Notes: a model not told the origin generated them from the letters alone. A DNA stretch of 64,000 bases from Rhizobacter sp. AJA081-3 (GCF_017795745.1 NZ_CP059067.1:1116001-1180000), one strand, 5' to 3'. Numbered from the stretch's first letter, positions 54,008 through 63,707 are shown. Program-made: numbers and translations.

Positions 54008-55294
54008 ATGAAAAGAAGAACCGTCCTCCACCTGGCCGCGCTGCCCGCTTCTCTGGGGCTGTTCGGCACTGCACAGGCGCAGTTCCGCGTCGAGATCTCC
54101 GGCGTCGGCGCGACGCAGCTGCCGATCGCCGTGCCGCGCTTTCGCGATGAGGAGAAGGCGCCGCAACCGGTGTCGGCGATCATCCGCGCCGACCTCGAGC
54201 GCAGCGGCTTCTTCCGCCCGATCGACGCCAACGGCGTGGCGTTGGACGAGACCTCGCGTCCCGTGATGGCCGACTGGCGCGGCCGCAGCGCCGATGCGCT
54301 GGCGGCCGGTTCGGTGCAGCGCCTGGCCGACGGCCGCTTCGACGTGCGATTCAAGCTGTGGGACGTGGTCAAGGGCAGCGAGATCGGCGGCCAGGCCAGC
54401 GCCGTCGACGCGGCTGACCTGCGCCTGGCCGCGCACCGCATCGCCGACTACATCTACGAGAAGCTCACCGGCGACAAGGGCGTGTTCTCGACCCGCATCG
54501 CCTACGTCACCCGCGGTGGCGGGCGCTACACGCTGCGCGTGGCCGATGCCGACGGCGAGGGCGGGCAGGTGGCGCTGAACAGTCCCGAGCCGATCATCTC
54601 GCCGGCCTGGTCGCCGGACGGCCGCGAACTCGCCTACGTGTCCTTCGAGAGCCAGAAGGCGGTGGTCTACGCGCAGGAAGTGATGTCCGGCAAGCGGCGG
54701 CCGATCGCGAACTTCCGCGGCTCCAACAGCGCGCCGGCCTGGTCGCCCGACGGCAGCACGCTGGCAGCCACGCTCTCGCGCGAAGGCGGCTCGCAACTCT
54801 TCCTGATGGACCGCAACGGCGGCAACGTGCGGCGCCTGACCAGCAGCCAGGCGATCGACACCGAGCCGGTGTTCGAATACCCCGACGGCAAGCGCATCTA
54901 CTTCGTCAGCGACCGCGGCGGCGGCCCGCAGGTCTACCGCATCGCCACCGGCGGCGGCAACGTCGAGCGCATCACCTTCGGCGGCAGCTACAACATCAGC
55001 CCGGCCGTCAGCCCCGACGGGCGCACGCTGGCCTTCATCGCGCGGCAGGGCAACAGCTTCAAGCTGCACACGCTGGACCTGTCCTCGCCGGGCTCGCAGC
55101 CGGTGCCGCTGACCGACACCACCGACGACGAGAGCCCGAGCTTCTCGCCCAATGGCAAGCTGATCATTTATGCCACGCGTGCCGGCGGTCGCGACGTGTT
55201 GATGACCACCACGCTCGATGGCAAGATCAAGGCCCGGCTGGTTTCCACCACCGCCGATGTGCGTGAGCCCAACTGGAGCCCGTACGGCCGCTGA
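54008..55294 (+). CDS. tolB: Tol-Pal system beta-propeller protein TolB
   Basis: 428 residues. Signal peptide MKRRTVLHLAALPASLGLFG with cleavage after AQA, which fixes the start at ATG 54008. The N-terminal TolB domain (PQPVSAIIRADLERSGFFRP) is followed by a six-bladed propeller with repeats such as SPAWSPDGRELAYVSFE, APAWSPDGSTLAATLSR and SPAVSPDGRTLAFIARQ. TolB interacts with Pal in the periplasm to keep the outer membrane attached during division. Followed by pal and cpoB; tolQRA are not in this window upstream, where the glycan operon diverges. Confidence 0.95.
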   Translation: MKRRTVLHLAALPASLGLFGTAQAQFRVEISGVGATQLPIAVPRFRDEEKAPQPVSAIIRADLERSGFFRPIDANGVALDETSRPVMADWRGRSADALAAGSVQRLADGRFDVRFKLWDVVKGSEIGGQASAVDAADLRLAAHRIADYIYEKLTGDKGVFSTRIAYVTRGGGRYTLRVADADGEGGQVALNSPEPIISPAWSPDGRELAYVSFESQKAVVYAQEVMSGKRRPIANFRGSNSAPAWSPDGSTLAATLSREGGSQLFLMDRNGGNVRRLTSSQAIDTEPVFEYPDGKRIYFVSDRGGGPQVYRIATGGGNVERITFGGSYNISPAVSPDGRTLAFIARQGNSFKLHTLDLSSPGSQPVPLTDTTDDESPSFSPNGKLIIYATRAGGRDVLMTTTLDGKIKARLVSTTADVREPNWSPYGR

Positions 55295-55379
55295 GGGCCT
55301 GCACGCGATGCAGACCGCAACCCGTCCCCTATCGCCGCGCATTGCGGCCCTGTCCCACCGATCCGAAGAGGAGCACACC

Positions 55380-55937
55380 ATGAACTCGACGCACCACCAT
55401 CATCTGCCCCGGGCTGCTCTGGCCCTGCTGGCCGCCGCCGTGCTGGCCGGCTGCGCGAGCACGCCGCTTGAAGACACCAAGGCGCCCGTCGAGTCGCGCA
55501 GCGCCGGTGCCGCGGGTGGCGCCGGTGCCGGTGGCGCCAGCTCGGGTACCTCGCAGAGCAAGGTCACGCCGGTCGACCTGGCGAAGACCGACAACGCGAT
55601 GATGAGCAACCTGCCGCGCATCGTGTTCTTCGACTTCGACAGCTACGTCGTCAAGGACGAGTTCCGCTCCACCGTCGAGGCCAACGCGAAGGTGCTGTCC
55701 GCCGACGCCAAGAAGAAGGTCACCATCGAGGGCCACACCGACGAGCGCGGTGGCCGCGAATACAACCTGGCACTGGGCCAGAAGCGTGCCGAGGCGGTGG
55801 CCAAGTCGCTGGCACTGCTCGGCGCCACCAACGCGCAGATGGAGGCCGTGAGCTTCGGCAAGGAGCGCCCGGCGGTGCAGGGCAGCGACGAGGCGGCGTA
55901 CGCGAAGAACCGCCGCGCCGAGCTCGTCTACCGTTGA
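55380..55937 (+). CDS. pal: Peptidoglycan-associated lipoprotein Pal
   Basis: 185 residues. Lipoprotein signal with lipobox LAGC (Cys at about 23), Gly/Ala linker (residues 43-60), then the OmpA-like domain: FFDFDSYVVKDEF, TIEGHTDERGGREYNLALGQ and KRAEAVAKSLALLG, the peptidoglycan-binding part. The N-terminus contains four histidines (STHHHHLPR). ATG 55380 follows GAGGAG. Binds TolB and peptidoglycan. Confidence 0.95.
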   Translation: MNSTHHHHLPRAALALLAAAVLAGCASTPLEDTKAPVESRSAGAAGGAGAGGASSGTSQSKVTPVDLAKTDNAMMSNLPRIVFFDFDSYVVKDEFRSTVEANAKVLSADAKKKVTIEGHTDERGGREYNLALGQKRAEAVAKSLALLGATNAQMEAVSFGKERPAVQGSDEAAYAKNRRAELVYR

Positions 55938-55950
55938 GCCGGAGCCGCTG

Positions 55951-56739
55951 ATGTCGCCGATGTCGGTACTCACGCGGGGCGTCGCGGTGCTTGGCCTGGC
56001 GGGGGCGCTGCTCGCGCCGGCCCAGGCCGGCATCTTCGACGACGACGAGGCGCGCAAGGCCATCCTCGACCTGCGCCAGAAGCTCGAGCAGAGCAACGAG
56101 GCGCAGCGCGTGCGCCAGGCCGAGCTCAACGCGCAGATGGCCGACCAGCTCTCGCAGCTCAAGCGCAGCCTGCTCGACCTGAACAACCAGCTCGAGCAGA
56201 TCCGCGCCGAGATGGCCAAGATGCGCGGCCAGGACGAGCAGCTCGCGCGCGACGTGGCCGAACTGCAGCGCAAGCAGAAGGACGTGCAGTCCGGCATCGA
56301 CGAGCGCATCCGCAAGCTCGAGCCGGTGAAGGTCTCGCTCGACGAGAAGGAGTTCCTCGCCGATCCGGAAGAAAAGCGCATGTACGACGAGGCCTTCGCC
56401 TTCATCCGCAAGGGTGACTTCAATGCCGCCGCGGCCGGGCTGTCGACCTTCGTGCGCCGCTATCCGCAGAGCGGCTACCTCGATTCGGCCCACTTCTGGC
56501 TCGGCAACGCGCAGTACGGGCGCCGCGAGTACAAGGAGGCGATCGGCTCGTTCCGCGCGCTGCTGGCCGCGCGGCCCGAGCACCCGAAGGCGCCCGAGGC
56601 GATGCTGGCCATCGCGAACTGCCAGGTCGAGTTGAAGGACCCGAAGGGCGCGCGCAAGACCATCGGCGAGCTGGTGCAGGCCTACCCGAAGTCGGAGGCC
56701 GCGCAGGCCGGCCGCGAGCGACTGGCCTCGATCAAGTAG
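55951..56739 (+). CDS. cpoB: Cell division coordinator CpoB (YbgF)
   Basis: 262 residues. Signal peptide ending APAQA, then a coiled-coil trimerisation helix (about residues 35-115, QLKRSLLDLNNQLEQIRAEM and RDVAELQRKQKDVQSGIDER), then tetratricopeptide repeats (YDEAFAFIRKGDFNAAAAGL, YPQSGYLDSAHFWLGNAQYG). CpoB tunes PBP1B by contact with TolA. Its place after pal is the normal one. Confidence 0.94.
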   Translation: MSPMSVLTRGVAVLGLAGALLAPAQAGIFDDDEARKAILDLRQKLEQSNEAQRVRQAELNAQMADQLSQLKRSLLDLNNQLEQIRAEMAKMRGQDEQLARDVAELQRKQKDVQSGIDERIRKLEPVKVSLDEKEFLADPEEKRMYDEAFAFIRKGDFNAAAAGLSTFVRRYPQSGYLDSAHFWLGNAQYGRREYKEAIGSFRALLAARPEHPKAPEAMLAIANCQVELKDPKGARKTIGELVQAYPKSEAAQAGRERLASIK

Positions 56740-56781
56740 GGGCGCGGCGCCGGCCGCGACGGGCAGCGCAGAGGCGCTGCT

Positions 56782-56787
56782 TAAAAT
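56782..56787 (+). promoter_or_regulatory. -10 element for the YeeE/YedE gene (possible leaderless start)
   Basis: TAAAAT ends six bases before the ATG at 56794, so transcription would begin at or next to the start codon. No Shine-Dalgarno is seen in that space. The -35 region is poor. Confidence 0.4.
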
Positions 56788-56793
56788 CGCGGC

Positions 56794-57909
56794 ATGCAGG
56801 AAATCGACATCCAGGCCCTCGGCCGCACCGTGCTGTGGGCTACCTTCGCGCTGGCCGTGATCTTCGGCGCCATCGCCCAACGCACCCATTTCTGCACCAT
56901 GGGGGCGGTGTCCGACATCATGACCATGGGCGACTGGTCGCGCATGCGCATGTGGGTCACCGCGATGGGCGTGGCCATGGTCGGCTTCAACGCCATGGTG
57001 GCGCTGGGCTGGCTCGACGCCGGCAAGACCGTCTACGCCGGCCCGCGCTTCATCTGGCTGTCGGCGCTGGTGGGCGGGGCGATGTTCGGCTTCGGCATGG
57101 TGCTGGCCTCGGGCTGCGGCAGCAAGACGCTGGTGCGCATCGGCGGCGGCAACCTCAAGTCGCTGGTGGTGTTCTTCGTGCTCGGCATCGCCGCCTTCGC
57201 CACGCTGCGCGGCATCACTGCCGTGCTGCGCGTGGCCACGGTCGACGCGGTGGCGATCGAGATCCCCGGCGGTCAGGACCTGCCCTCGCTGCTCGCGGTT
57301 GCCACCGGCATGGCCAAGCAGACGCTCGCCGGCATCGTCGGCGTCGGACTCGGCGCCGCCCTGCTCGCGTGGGCGCTCTCGCGCCAGGAAGGCCGCAGTG
57401 CCGACAACCTGCTCGGCGGGCTGGGCTTGGGCGCCGTGGTGGCGTTGCTGTGGTGGGTGTCGGGCCGCCTCGGCCACGTGGCCGAGGACCCGAACACGCT
57501 GCAGGAGGCCTTCGTGGCCACCAACTCGCAGCGCATGGAGTCGCTCACTTTCGTCGCACCGATGGCCTACACGATCGACTGGCTGATCTTCTTCAGCGAC
57601 AAGAGCAAGCTGCTGACGATCGCCATCGTCAGCACGGTCGGCGTGGTGGTGGGCTCGTGGCTCTACGCGATCGCCACGCGCAGCTTCCGCTGGGAAGGCT
57701 TTCGCGGCGTGCAGGACACGGCCAATCACCTGCTCGGTGCCGTGCTGATGGGCATCGGCGGCGTCACCGCGATGGGCTGCACCATCGGGCAGGGCCTGTC
57801 GGGCCTGTCGACGCTGAGCCTGACGAGCTTCGTTGCCGTGGCCGCCATCATCGCCGGCGCGGTGGCCGGGCTGCGCTTCCAGTTCTGGCAGGTCGAGCGT
57901 TCGGCATGA
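56794..57909 (+). CDS. YeeE/YedE (TsuA-like) thiosulfate transport protein
   Basis: 371 residues, strongly hydrophobic with about nine to ten membrane helices in two related halves. Each half carries conserved cysteines used in the TsuA family to pass thiosulfate: RTHFCTMGAVSDIMTMGDW, VLASGCGSKTLVRIGGGNLK and MGCTIGQGLSGLSTLSL. The charged segment between halves is RQEGRSADNLLGG. Thiosulfate uptake is known for the family; other sulfur compounds are possible. tcdA follows 58 bp downstream on the same strand. Confidence 0.88.
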   Translation: MQEIDIQALGRTVLWATFALAVIFGAIAQRTHFCTMGAVSDIMTMGDWSRMRMWVTAMGVAMVGFNAMVALGWLDAGKTVYAGPRFIWLSALVGGAMFGFGMVLASGCGSKTLVRIGGGNLKSLVVFFVLGIAAFATLRGITAVLRVATVDAVAIEIPGGQDLPSLLAVATGMAKQTLAGIVGVGLGAALLAWALSRQEGRSADNLLGGLGLGAVVALLWWVSGRLGHVAEDPNTLQEAFVATNSQRMESLTFVAPMAYTIDWLIFFSDKSKLLTIAIVSTVGVVVGSWLYAIATRSFRWEGFRGVQDTANHLLGAVLMGIGGVTAMGCTIGQGLSGLSTLSLTSFVAVAAIIAGAVAGLRFQFWQVERSA

Positions 57910-57967
57910 GCGCGCCGGGCCGCTCCCAAGCGCGAATCCCGGAGCGCGTCGCGCGAAGGGCAGTCCA

Positions 57968-58735
57968 GTGAGCGCCGAGCCCGTGCTCGCGGATGCCGAT
58001 CTCGAGCGGCGCTTCGGCGGCTTGCGCCGCCTGTATGGCGACCTGGCCTATGGCCGTATTCGCTCGGCGCGCTTCGCGGTGGTCGGTGTGGGCGGCGTGG
58101 GCTCCTGGGCCGCCGAGGCGCTGGCGCGCAGCGGTGTCGCCGAACTCACGCTGATCGACCTGGACCACATTGCCGAATCGAACATCAACCGACAGGTGCA
58201 GGCGCTCGGCGCCACGGTGGGCATGGCCAAGGTGAAGGCGCTTCGTGCGCGCATCGCCGACATCCACCCGGGCTGCGTGGTGCACGAGGTCGAGGCCTTC
58301 GCCGAGGCCGACAACTGGCCCGCCGTGATGCCGCAACCGGTGGACGTCGTCATCGATGCCTGCGACCAGTTGCGTGCCAAGGCGGCGATGGCCGCATGGG
58401 CGATTGCGTCGGGAACGCCGCTGGTGGTCGTGGGTGCCGCGGGTGGCAAGCGGCGCCCGCAGGCGGTGGAGGTCGACGACCTGAGCGCCGTGACGCACGA
58501 CCCGCTGCTCGCCGCGCTGCGCCAGCGCCTGCGCCAGCATCACGGCGCGGCGCGCAAGGGCGCGATCGGCGTGCGCTGCGTGTTCTCGCGCGAGCCGGTG
58601 GTGGCGCCGGGCGATGCCTGCGACGTGGAGGGCAACCTCAACTGCCATGGCTACGGCTCGACGGTGAGCGTGACCGCGACCTTCGGCCTGGTGGCCGCGC
58701 AAGTTGCGCTAGAATGCGCGGCTGTCGGGAGCTGA
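57968..58735 (+). CDS. tcdA: tRNA cyclic N6-threonylcarbamoyladenosine synthase TcdA
   Basis: 255 residues from GTG 57968. E1-like ATP-dependent dehydratase that closes t6A37 to ct6A in ANN-reading tRNAs. ATP site FAVVGVGGVGSWAAEALARS, Rossmann Asp in LIDLDHIAESNINRQVQAL, and DVVIDACDQLRAKAAMAAWA. The C-terminal NCHGYGSTVSVTATFGLVAA is also conserved. Its stop is 39 bp before two tRNA-Lys genes, whose products are natural substrates. A TAGAAT hexamer inside the end of the gene and TATAAT after it may start the tRNA transcript. Confidence 0.93.
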   Translation: MSAEPVLADADLERRFGGLRRLYGDLAYGRIRSARFAVVGVGGVGSWAAEALARSGVAELTLIDLDHIAESNINRQVQALGATVGMAKVKALRARIADIHPGCVVHEVEAFAEADNWPAVMPQPVDVVIDACDQLRAKAAMAAWAIASGTPLVVVGAAGGKRRPQAVEVDDLSAVTHDPLLAALRQRLRQHHGAARKGAIGVRCVFSREPVVAPGDACDVEGNLNCHGYGSTVSVTATFGLVAAQVALECAAVGS

Positions 58736-58756
58736 AGACTCGACCAAACAAGCCGC

Positions 58757-58762
58757 TATAAT
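58757..58762 (+). promoter_or_regulatory. -10 element of the tRNA-Lys pair
   Basis: A perfect TATAAT lies 12 bp before the mature tRNA 5' end. Transcription would start near 58769. The -35 region about 17 bp upstream is weak (CTGAAG-like). The following TGGGC is GC-rich, as is usual for stable RNA discriminators. Confidence 0.65.
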
Positions 58763-58774
58763 CGTGGGCTTTTC

Positions 58775-58850
58775 GGGTCGTTAGCTCAGTCGGTAGAGCA
58801 GCGGACTTTTAATCCGTTGGTCGCGTGTTCGAGTCACGCACGACCCACCA
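58775..58850 (+). tRNA. tRNA-Lys (anticodon TTT)
   Basis: 76 bases including encoded CCA. Acceptor stem GGGTCGT/ACGACCC pairs fully. D arm GCTCAGTCGGTAGAGC. Anticodon arm GCGGA-CTTTTAA-TCCGT gives anticodon TTT with A37. T arm GCGTG-TTCGAGT-CACGC. Reads AAA and AAG. Confidence 0.97.
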
Positions 58851-58869
58851 CCGAAGGTGGCAAGATTTC

Positions 58870-58945
58870 GGGCTCTTAGCTCAGTTGGTAGAGCAGCGGA
58901 CTCTTAATCCGTTGGTCGAAGGTTCGAATCCTTCAGGGCCCACCA
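58870..58945 (+). tRNA. tRNA-Lys (anticodon CTT)
   Basis: 76 bases including encoded CCA. Acceptor GGGCTCT/AGGGCCC has one G-U pair. The anticodon arm GCGGA-CTCTTAA-TCCGT gives CTT. It is 19 bp behind the TTT gene, surely on the same transcript. From the D stem to the variable loop (43 bases) it differs from the TTT gene in only two positions, while acceptor and T stems differ widely. Confidence 0.97.
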
Positions 58946-58956
58946 ACTCCGAAGCC

Positions 58957-58992
58957 GGGGCGCTTGCGCAAGCAGGCGCCCCGTTTCGTTTT
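58957..58992 (+). terminator. Rho-independent terminator behind the tRNA genes
   Basis: Stem GGGGCGC (58957-58963) with GCGCCCC (58976-58982), inner paired CTTGC/GCAAG, then the T-rich tail GTTTCGTTTT. It lies 11 bases after the second tRNA and also near the stop of the convergent YdcF-like gene. Confidence 0.8.
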
Positions 58993-59011
58993 GCGCGACC
59001 AGGTGGGTGCT

Positions 59012-59830
59012 TCAGGCGCCGAAGGCGCGGCCGGCGGCCTCGTGCAGCACCTCGCGCACCATCCGCAGCCCGCCGGTCGATGGCAGCCAGCTCGAGGGCT
59101 GGCGCAGCTGGGCGTCGAGCAGGTCGATCGGTGCCGGCTCGAAGACGATGCCGCTGCCCTCGGCGGCCTGCACGAAAGCGCGCATGGCACGCGGCATGTG
59201 GCGCTCGTGCGTGACGATGATGGCGCGGCGGATGCCCTGCTCCTTGAGCAGGGGAACTGTGTAGGCCGCGTTCTCGCGCGTGTCACGCGAGCGCTCCTCG
59301 GTCCACTTGATCGGGCGGCCGAAATCCTGCACGGCGATGCGTGCGGCGACCTGCGCCTCGGGCACCGGGCTCGCGGCCACGTCGGCCCAGCCGATGCCGC
59401 CGCTGAAGGCCACGGGTGCGCCGGTCTCGCGGCCCAGCCAGAGTCCGTAGCGCAGCCGTTCGAGGGACAGACCGGACAGGTTGCTGACGCCGTACTCCGG
59501 CGCGAGCGACTTGGCGCCACCGCCGAGCACCACGATCGCGATCGGCTGCTTGGCCTGCACCTCGGCCTTCAATTCGGCGATGCGCTGCAGCGGCAAGGCG
59601 CCGGGCGGGGCGAGCAAGGCCTGGGAGAGCAACCGCGCGGTTCCGCTGCAGGCCGACAGCCACAGCAGCACCGCGCCGCTGAGCGCGACCAGCCAGCCCA
59701 GGCCACGGCGTGGCAGCACCAGGCGCGTGCCCACCAGCATCAGCAGGATGAAGGGCACGGGCGGCAGCAGCAGCGCGGCAACAACCGGCTTCCACGAAGA
59801 GATTCCAAGCAGCACGAAGATGTCGTTCAC
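59012..59830 (-). CDS. YdcF/ElyC-like DUF218 membrane protein
   Basis: 272 residues. Two N-terminal membrane helices (VVAALLLPPVPFILLMLVG and GWLVALSGAVLLWLSA) place the DUF218 domain in the periplasm. The domain shows IAIVVLGGGAKSLAPEYG, RLRYGLWLGRETGAPVAFSG, the conserved EERSRDTRENAAYTV and RRAIIVTHERHMPRAM. ElyC affects peptidoglycan precursor or ECA synthesis in E. coli; the function of this one is not known. It converges on the tRNA-Lys pair. Confidence 0.85.
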   Translation of the reverse strand: MNDIFVLLGISSWKPVVAALLLPPVPFILLMLVGTRLVLPRRGLGWLVALSGAVLLWLSACSGTARLLSQALLAPPGALPLQRIAELKAEVQAKQPIAIVVLGGGAKSLAPEYGVSNLSGLSLERLRYGLWLGRETGAPVAFSGGIGWADVAASPVPEAQVAARIAVQDFGRPIKWTEERSRDTRENAAYTVPLLKEQGIRRAIIVTHERHMPRAMRAFVQAAEGSGIVFEPAPIDLLDAQLRQPSSWLPSTGGLRMVREVLHEAAGRAFGA

Positions 59831-59985
59831 GGGGCAGGCCGGAGGTGGCGCGAGTCGATCGACGATTGTGAGCGACGCGCCGGGCGCGGCATGATGCAGA
59901 CTTCACGACGCAGGACCCTTCGCATGATTCCGCCCCGCTTCGCTCCGCCAGCAACCGTCGCCACCGCCACCGGCGGGCCGGGCCG

Positions 59986-62900
59986 ATGAGTCGCCTGGGC
60001 GCCTGGCCGCGCCGGCTGGCCATCGCGCTGGCCGTGCTGCTGGCGCTGTGGGCGCTGGCCTGGCTGGCCGTGCCGCCGCTGCTCAAGTCGCAGGCGCAGT
60101 CGCGGCTGGGCGAACTGCTCGGCCGCAGCGTCAGCATCGGCGCGGTGGACTTCCGCCCCTGGAGCCTGGAGCTCACGGTGAGCGAGGTCGCCATCGGTCC
60201 GGCGCCGGGCGGCACGCAACCGCTGCTGAAGCTGGCCCGTGCATACGTGGACGCCGACGCCGGCTCGCTGTGGCGGCGCGCGCCGGTGATCGCGGCGCTG
60301 GAGCTCGACGGCCTGGAGGTGAAGCTGGCGCGCACCTCGCCCGGCCACTACGACATCGACGACCTGCTCGCGCGCTTCGCGCCCGACCCGGCCGCTGCGC
60401 CTGCGGCGCCCGGCGATCCGCCGCGCTTCGCGCTCTACAACCTCAAGTTGCGGGATGCGGCGTTCAGTTTCGATGACCGCCCCGTTGCTCGCGTGCACAG
60501 GCTCGATGCGGTGCAGGTGTCGCTGCCCTTCCTGTCCAACCTGCCGGCGCACCTGGAGGTAACGGCGCAGCCCCGCGTGGCCTTCCGGCTCGACGGCACG
60601 GCCTTCGACAGCGGCGCGCAGGCCACGCCCTTCGCCGCGCGGCGCAAGGGCGAACTGAAGCTGAGCTTCGCCGAGCTCGACCTCGCCGCTTATGCCGCCT
60701 ACCTGCCCGCTTCGCTGCCCTTGCGCCTGCAGAAGGGGGTGCTCAATGCCGACCTGGCGCTGCGCTTCGAACTGCCCGAGGGCGCCGACCCCATCGTGGT
60801 GCTCAGCGGCAGCACGGGCCTGAAGAACCTCGCCGTGGCCGATGCGGCCGGGGCGCCCGTGCTCGGATGGCGGCAGCTGCAGGTCGGGCTGCGCGACGTG
60901 CAGCCTTTCGCGCGGCGCGTGGCGCTGGGCACCGTGAAGCTCGACGGCGCGCTGCTCCATCTGGCGCGCAACGCCGACGGGCGCCTCAATCTGCAGGCGC
61001 TCGGTGGCACGGCAGCGCCGGTGCCGGCGCCGGCGGCGAGCGCAGCGGCATCGGCGCCACCGGCACGCGCGGCCGGTAGCGTCTGGCTGGCCTCGCTCGA
61101 TCAGCTGGTGATCGACGACGCTCGCCTGCTCTGGAACGATGCGAGCACACGGCCGGCCGCCGCGCTGCAGATCGAGGCCCTTCGCGTGCGTGCGAAGCAG
61201 TGGCAGTGGCCGCTGGCCGCACCCGCGCCGATGACCCTCTCGGCGACCTTGCGCAGCCAGGCGCCCGGTGCCGCGCCGGCCGGGCAGCTCGGCATCGACG
61301 GGAACTTCAGCGACCGCGAGGCGAACGGCACGCTGGAGCTCAGCGAGCTCGCGCTGTCGAACTCGCGCCCTACGTGGCGCAGGCACTGCTGCCTCGTGTG
61401 GAAGGTCGCGCCGCCGTCAAGGGCCGCTTCGACTGGCGCAGCGATGCCGCCTCGCCCCGGCTGGCGCTGGGCATCGACAACGCCAGCCTCGATGCCCTGC
61501 GCCTCGTGTCGGGCAGCGGCCGTGCGGCCCGCGACGAACTGTCGTTCAAGCAACTCGCGCTGGCCGACGCGCGTCTCGATCTGGTCGCCCGGCAGATCGA
61601 GCTCGGGCGCATGAAGTTGCTGCAGCCCACGGTGGCCGTGCAGCGTGATCGCGAGGGGCGCTGGAACCTCGCTTCGCTGACTCCGCCCGCACCCGCCGCC
61701 ACCGCGGCGCCCAAGTCGCCCGCGGCATCGGCCAGCGCGCCGGCGTGGCGCGTGCAGCTCAAGGACCTGCAGCTCGACGGCGGGCGCGTGCAGTTCACCG
61801 ACGCCTTTGCCGCCGGCCGCGCGGCCGAGACGCCGCTGCGCGTGGACGCCAGCGCGCTGCGCCTGCACGTGCAGGACGCCGCCTGGCCCGGGGCGCGCGG
61901 CACGCCGCCGGCGCGCGTCCAGTTCGCTGCGCGTGTGGCCGGCGTGGCGATGCCGGGGCAGGCCGCGCCCGCCACAGGCAGCATCGAGTGGAGCGGCCGC
62001 GCCGCGCCCGAGCCGCTCGCGGCCGGCGGCAAGCTTCGCATCGACCGTTTTCCGGTCCACTTGTTCGAGCCCTACTTCGGCGACGCCGTGCGCCTGAGCC
62101 TGCTGCGCGCCGAGGCCGGCTGGCAGGGCGACTTCAACGCACAGGCTGCACCGGCCGGCTGGACGGTCAGCGCCAACGGCGACGCGCGGCTGAGCGACGT
62201 GCGCGTGCACACGCGCGCGGCGCCCGGCGCGGACAGCAGCGACGAGCTGCTCAGCTGGCAGGCCTTCACGCTCAGCGGCGTGCGCTTCGCGATGGCGCCG
62301 GCGGCGGTGCCGCAGCTCGAGATCCGCGAGGCGGCGCTGAACGATTTCTTCGCGCGGCTCGTGGTCACCGAGCAGGGGCGGCTGAACCTGAGCAACGTGG
62401 CGGCTGCCGATGGCGCCGCCAGTACGCCGGCCGCGGGGGCCAGCGCGCCTGCGCCGGCCGTGGCAGCTGCGGCGTCCGCGCCTGCGGCGGGGCCGTCGGA
62501 GCTGCCGATCGCGCTGAGCGTGGGCGGCGTCAAGCTCGCCAACGGCCGTGTCGACTTCAGCGACCGCTTCATCAGGCCGAACTACAGCGCCAACCTGACC
62601 GAGCTCAACGGCCAGCTCGGCGCCTTCCGCTCCGGCACCCGCGAGATGGCCACGATCGAGCTGCGCGGTCGCGCCGCCGGTACCGCGCTGCTGGACATCC
62701 GCGGCGCGGTCAACCCGACAGCCGACCCGCTGGCGCTGGACATCCAGGCCAAGGCCACCGACCTCGAGCTCGCGCCGCTGTCGCCCTACGCCGGCAAGTA
62801 CGCCGGCTACGCGATCGAGCGCGGCAAGCTCAGCATGGAGGTGGCCTACAAGATCTCGCCCGACGGCAAGCTCGACGCGCGCAATCAGGTCATCCTCAAC

Positions 62901-63707
62901 CAGCTCACCTTCGGCGACAAGGTCGACTCGCCCGATGCCACCAAGCTGCCGGTGCTGCTCGCCGTGGCACTGCTGCGCGACCGCAATGGCGTGATCGACA
63001 TCAACCTGCCGGTCAGCGGCTCGATCAACGACCCGCAGTTCAGCGTGTTCGGCATCGTTCTCAAGGTGATCGGCAACCTGCTCGTGAAGGCGCTCACCGC
63101 GCCGTTCTCGCTGCTCGCCGGTGGCGGCAGCGAAGACCTCAGCCTGGTGGAGTTCAGGCCCGGCACGGCCCTCGTCACCGAGGGCGGGCGCGGCGCGCTC
63201 GACAAGGTGGCCAAGGCGCTGGCCGAGCGCGAGTCGCTGAAGATGACGGTGACCGGCGCCGCCGATCCGGTCAGCGAGCGCGAGGAGTTCCAGCGTGCCG
63301 CGCTGGAGGCTCGCCTGCTCGCCGAGCGGCGCCGCGAACTGCTGCGCGGCGGAACGCCCGCCGCCGAAGCCGACGCGCTGGCCACGCTCGAGCCCGAGAC
63401 GCGTGCGCGCGTGCTCAAGGAGGTCTACCGCGCCACCGATCTCAAGAACAAGCCGCGCAACGCGCTGGGCTTCGCGCGTGACATCCCGGGCCCGGAGATG
63501 GAAGCGCTGCTCAAGTCGAACACCGTGGTCACCACCGACGCGATGCGCGAGCTGGCGCTGCAGCGTGGCCTCGCGGTGCGCGACGCGCTGCTGGCCAAGG
63601 GTTTGCCCGGCGAGCGTCTGTTCCTTGCCGCACCGAAGCTGCGCGCCTCCGGCGAGGAGGACGCCGCCTGGACGCCGCGCGTGCAGCTCACGCTGGGCAC
63701 GAACTGA
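59986..63707 (+). pseudogene. DUF748 family protein, split by one frameshift
   Basis: Together the two frames would give about 1240 residues, the normal DUF748 size. The first part, from ATG 59986, has a membrane anchor (LAIALAVLLALWALAWLAVP) and an AsmA-like start (LLGRSVSIGAVDFRPWSLEL); it stays open to 61614 but loses its sense after about 61362. The true continuation is one frame over: VELAPYVAQALLPRVEGRAA onward through a middle with FIRPNYSANLTELNGQLGAF and FSVFGIVLKVIGNLLVKALT, to a C-terminal OmpA-like piece ending in QLTLGTN. The break lies at CTGTCGAACTCG (61354-61365); loss of one of two GTCGAAC-like copies would explain it. Such proteins are thought to move lipids across the envelope. 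Confidence 0.82.

Noticed and set aside
59891-59989. Small frame overlapping the DUF748 start as ATGA
   Set aside because: 32 codons, no ribosome binding site and composition of random GC-rich sequence.
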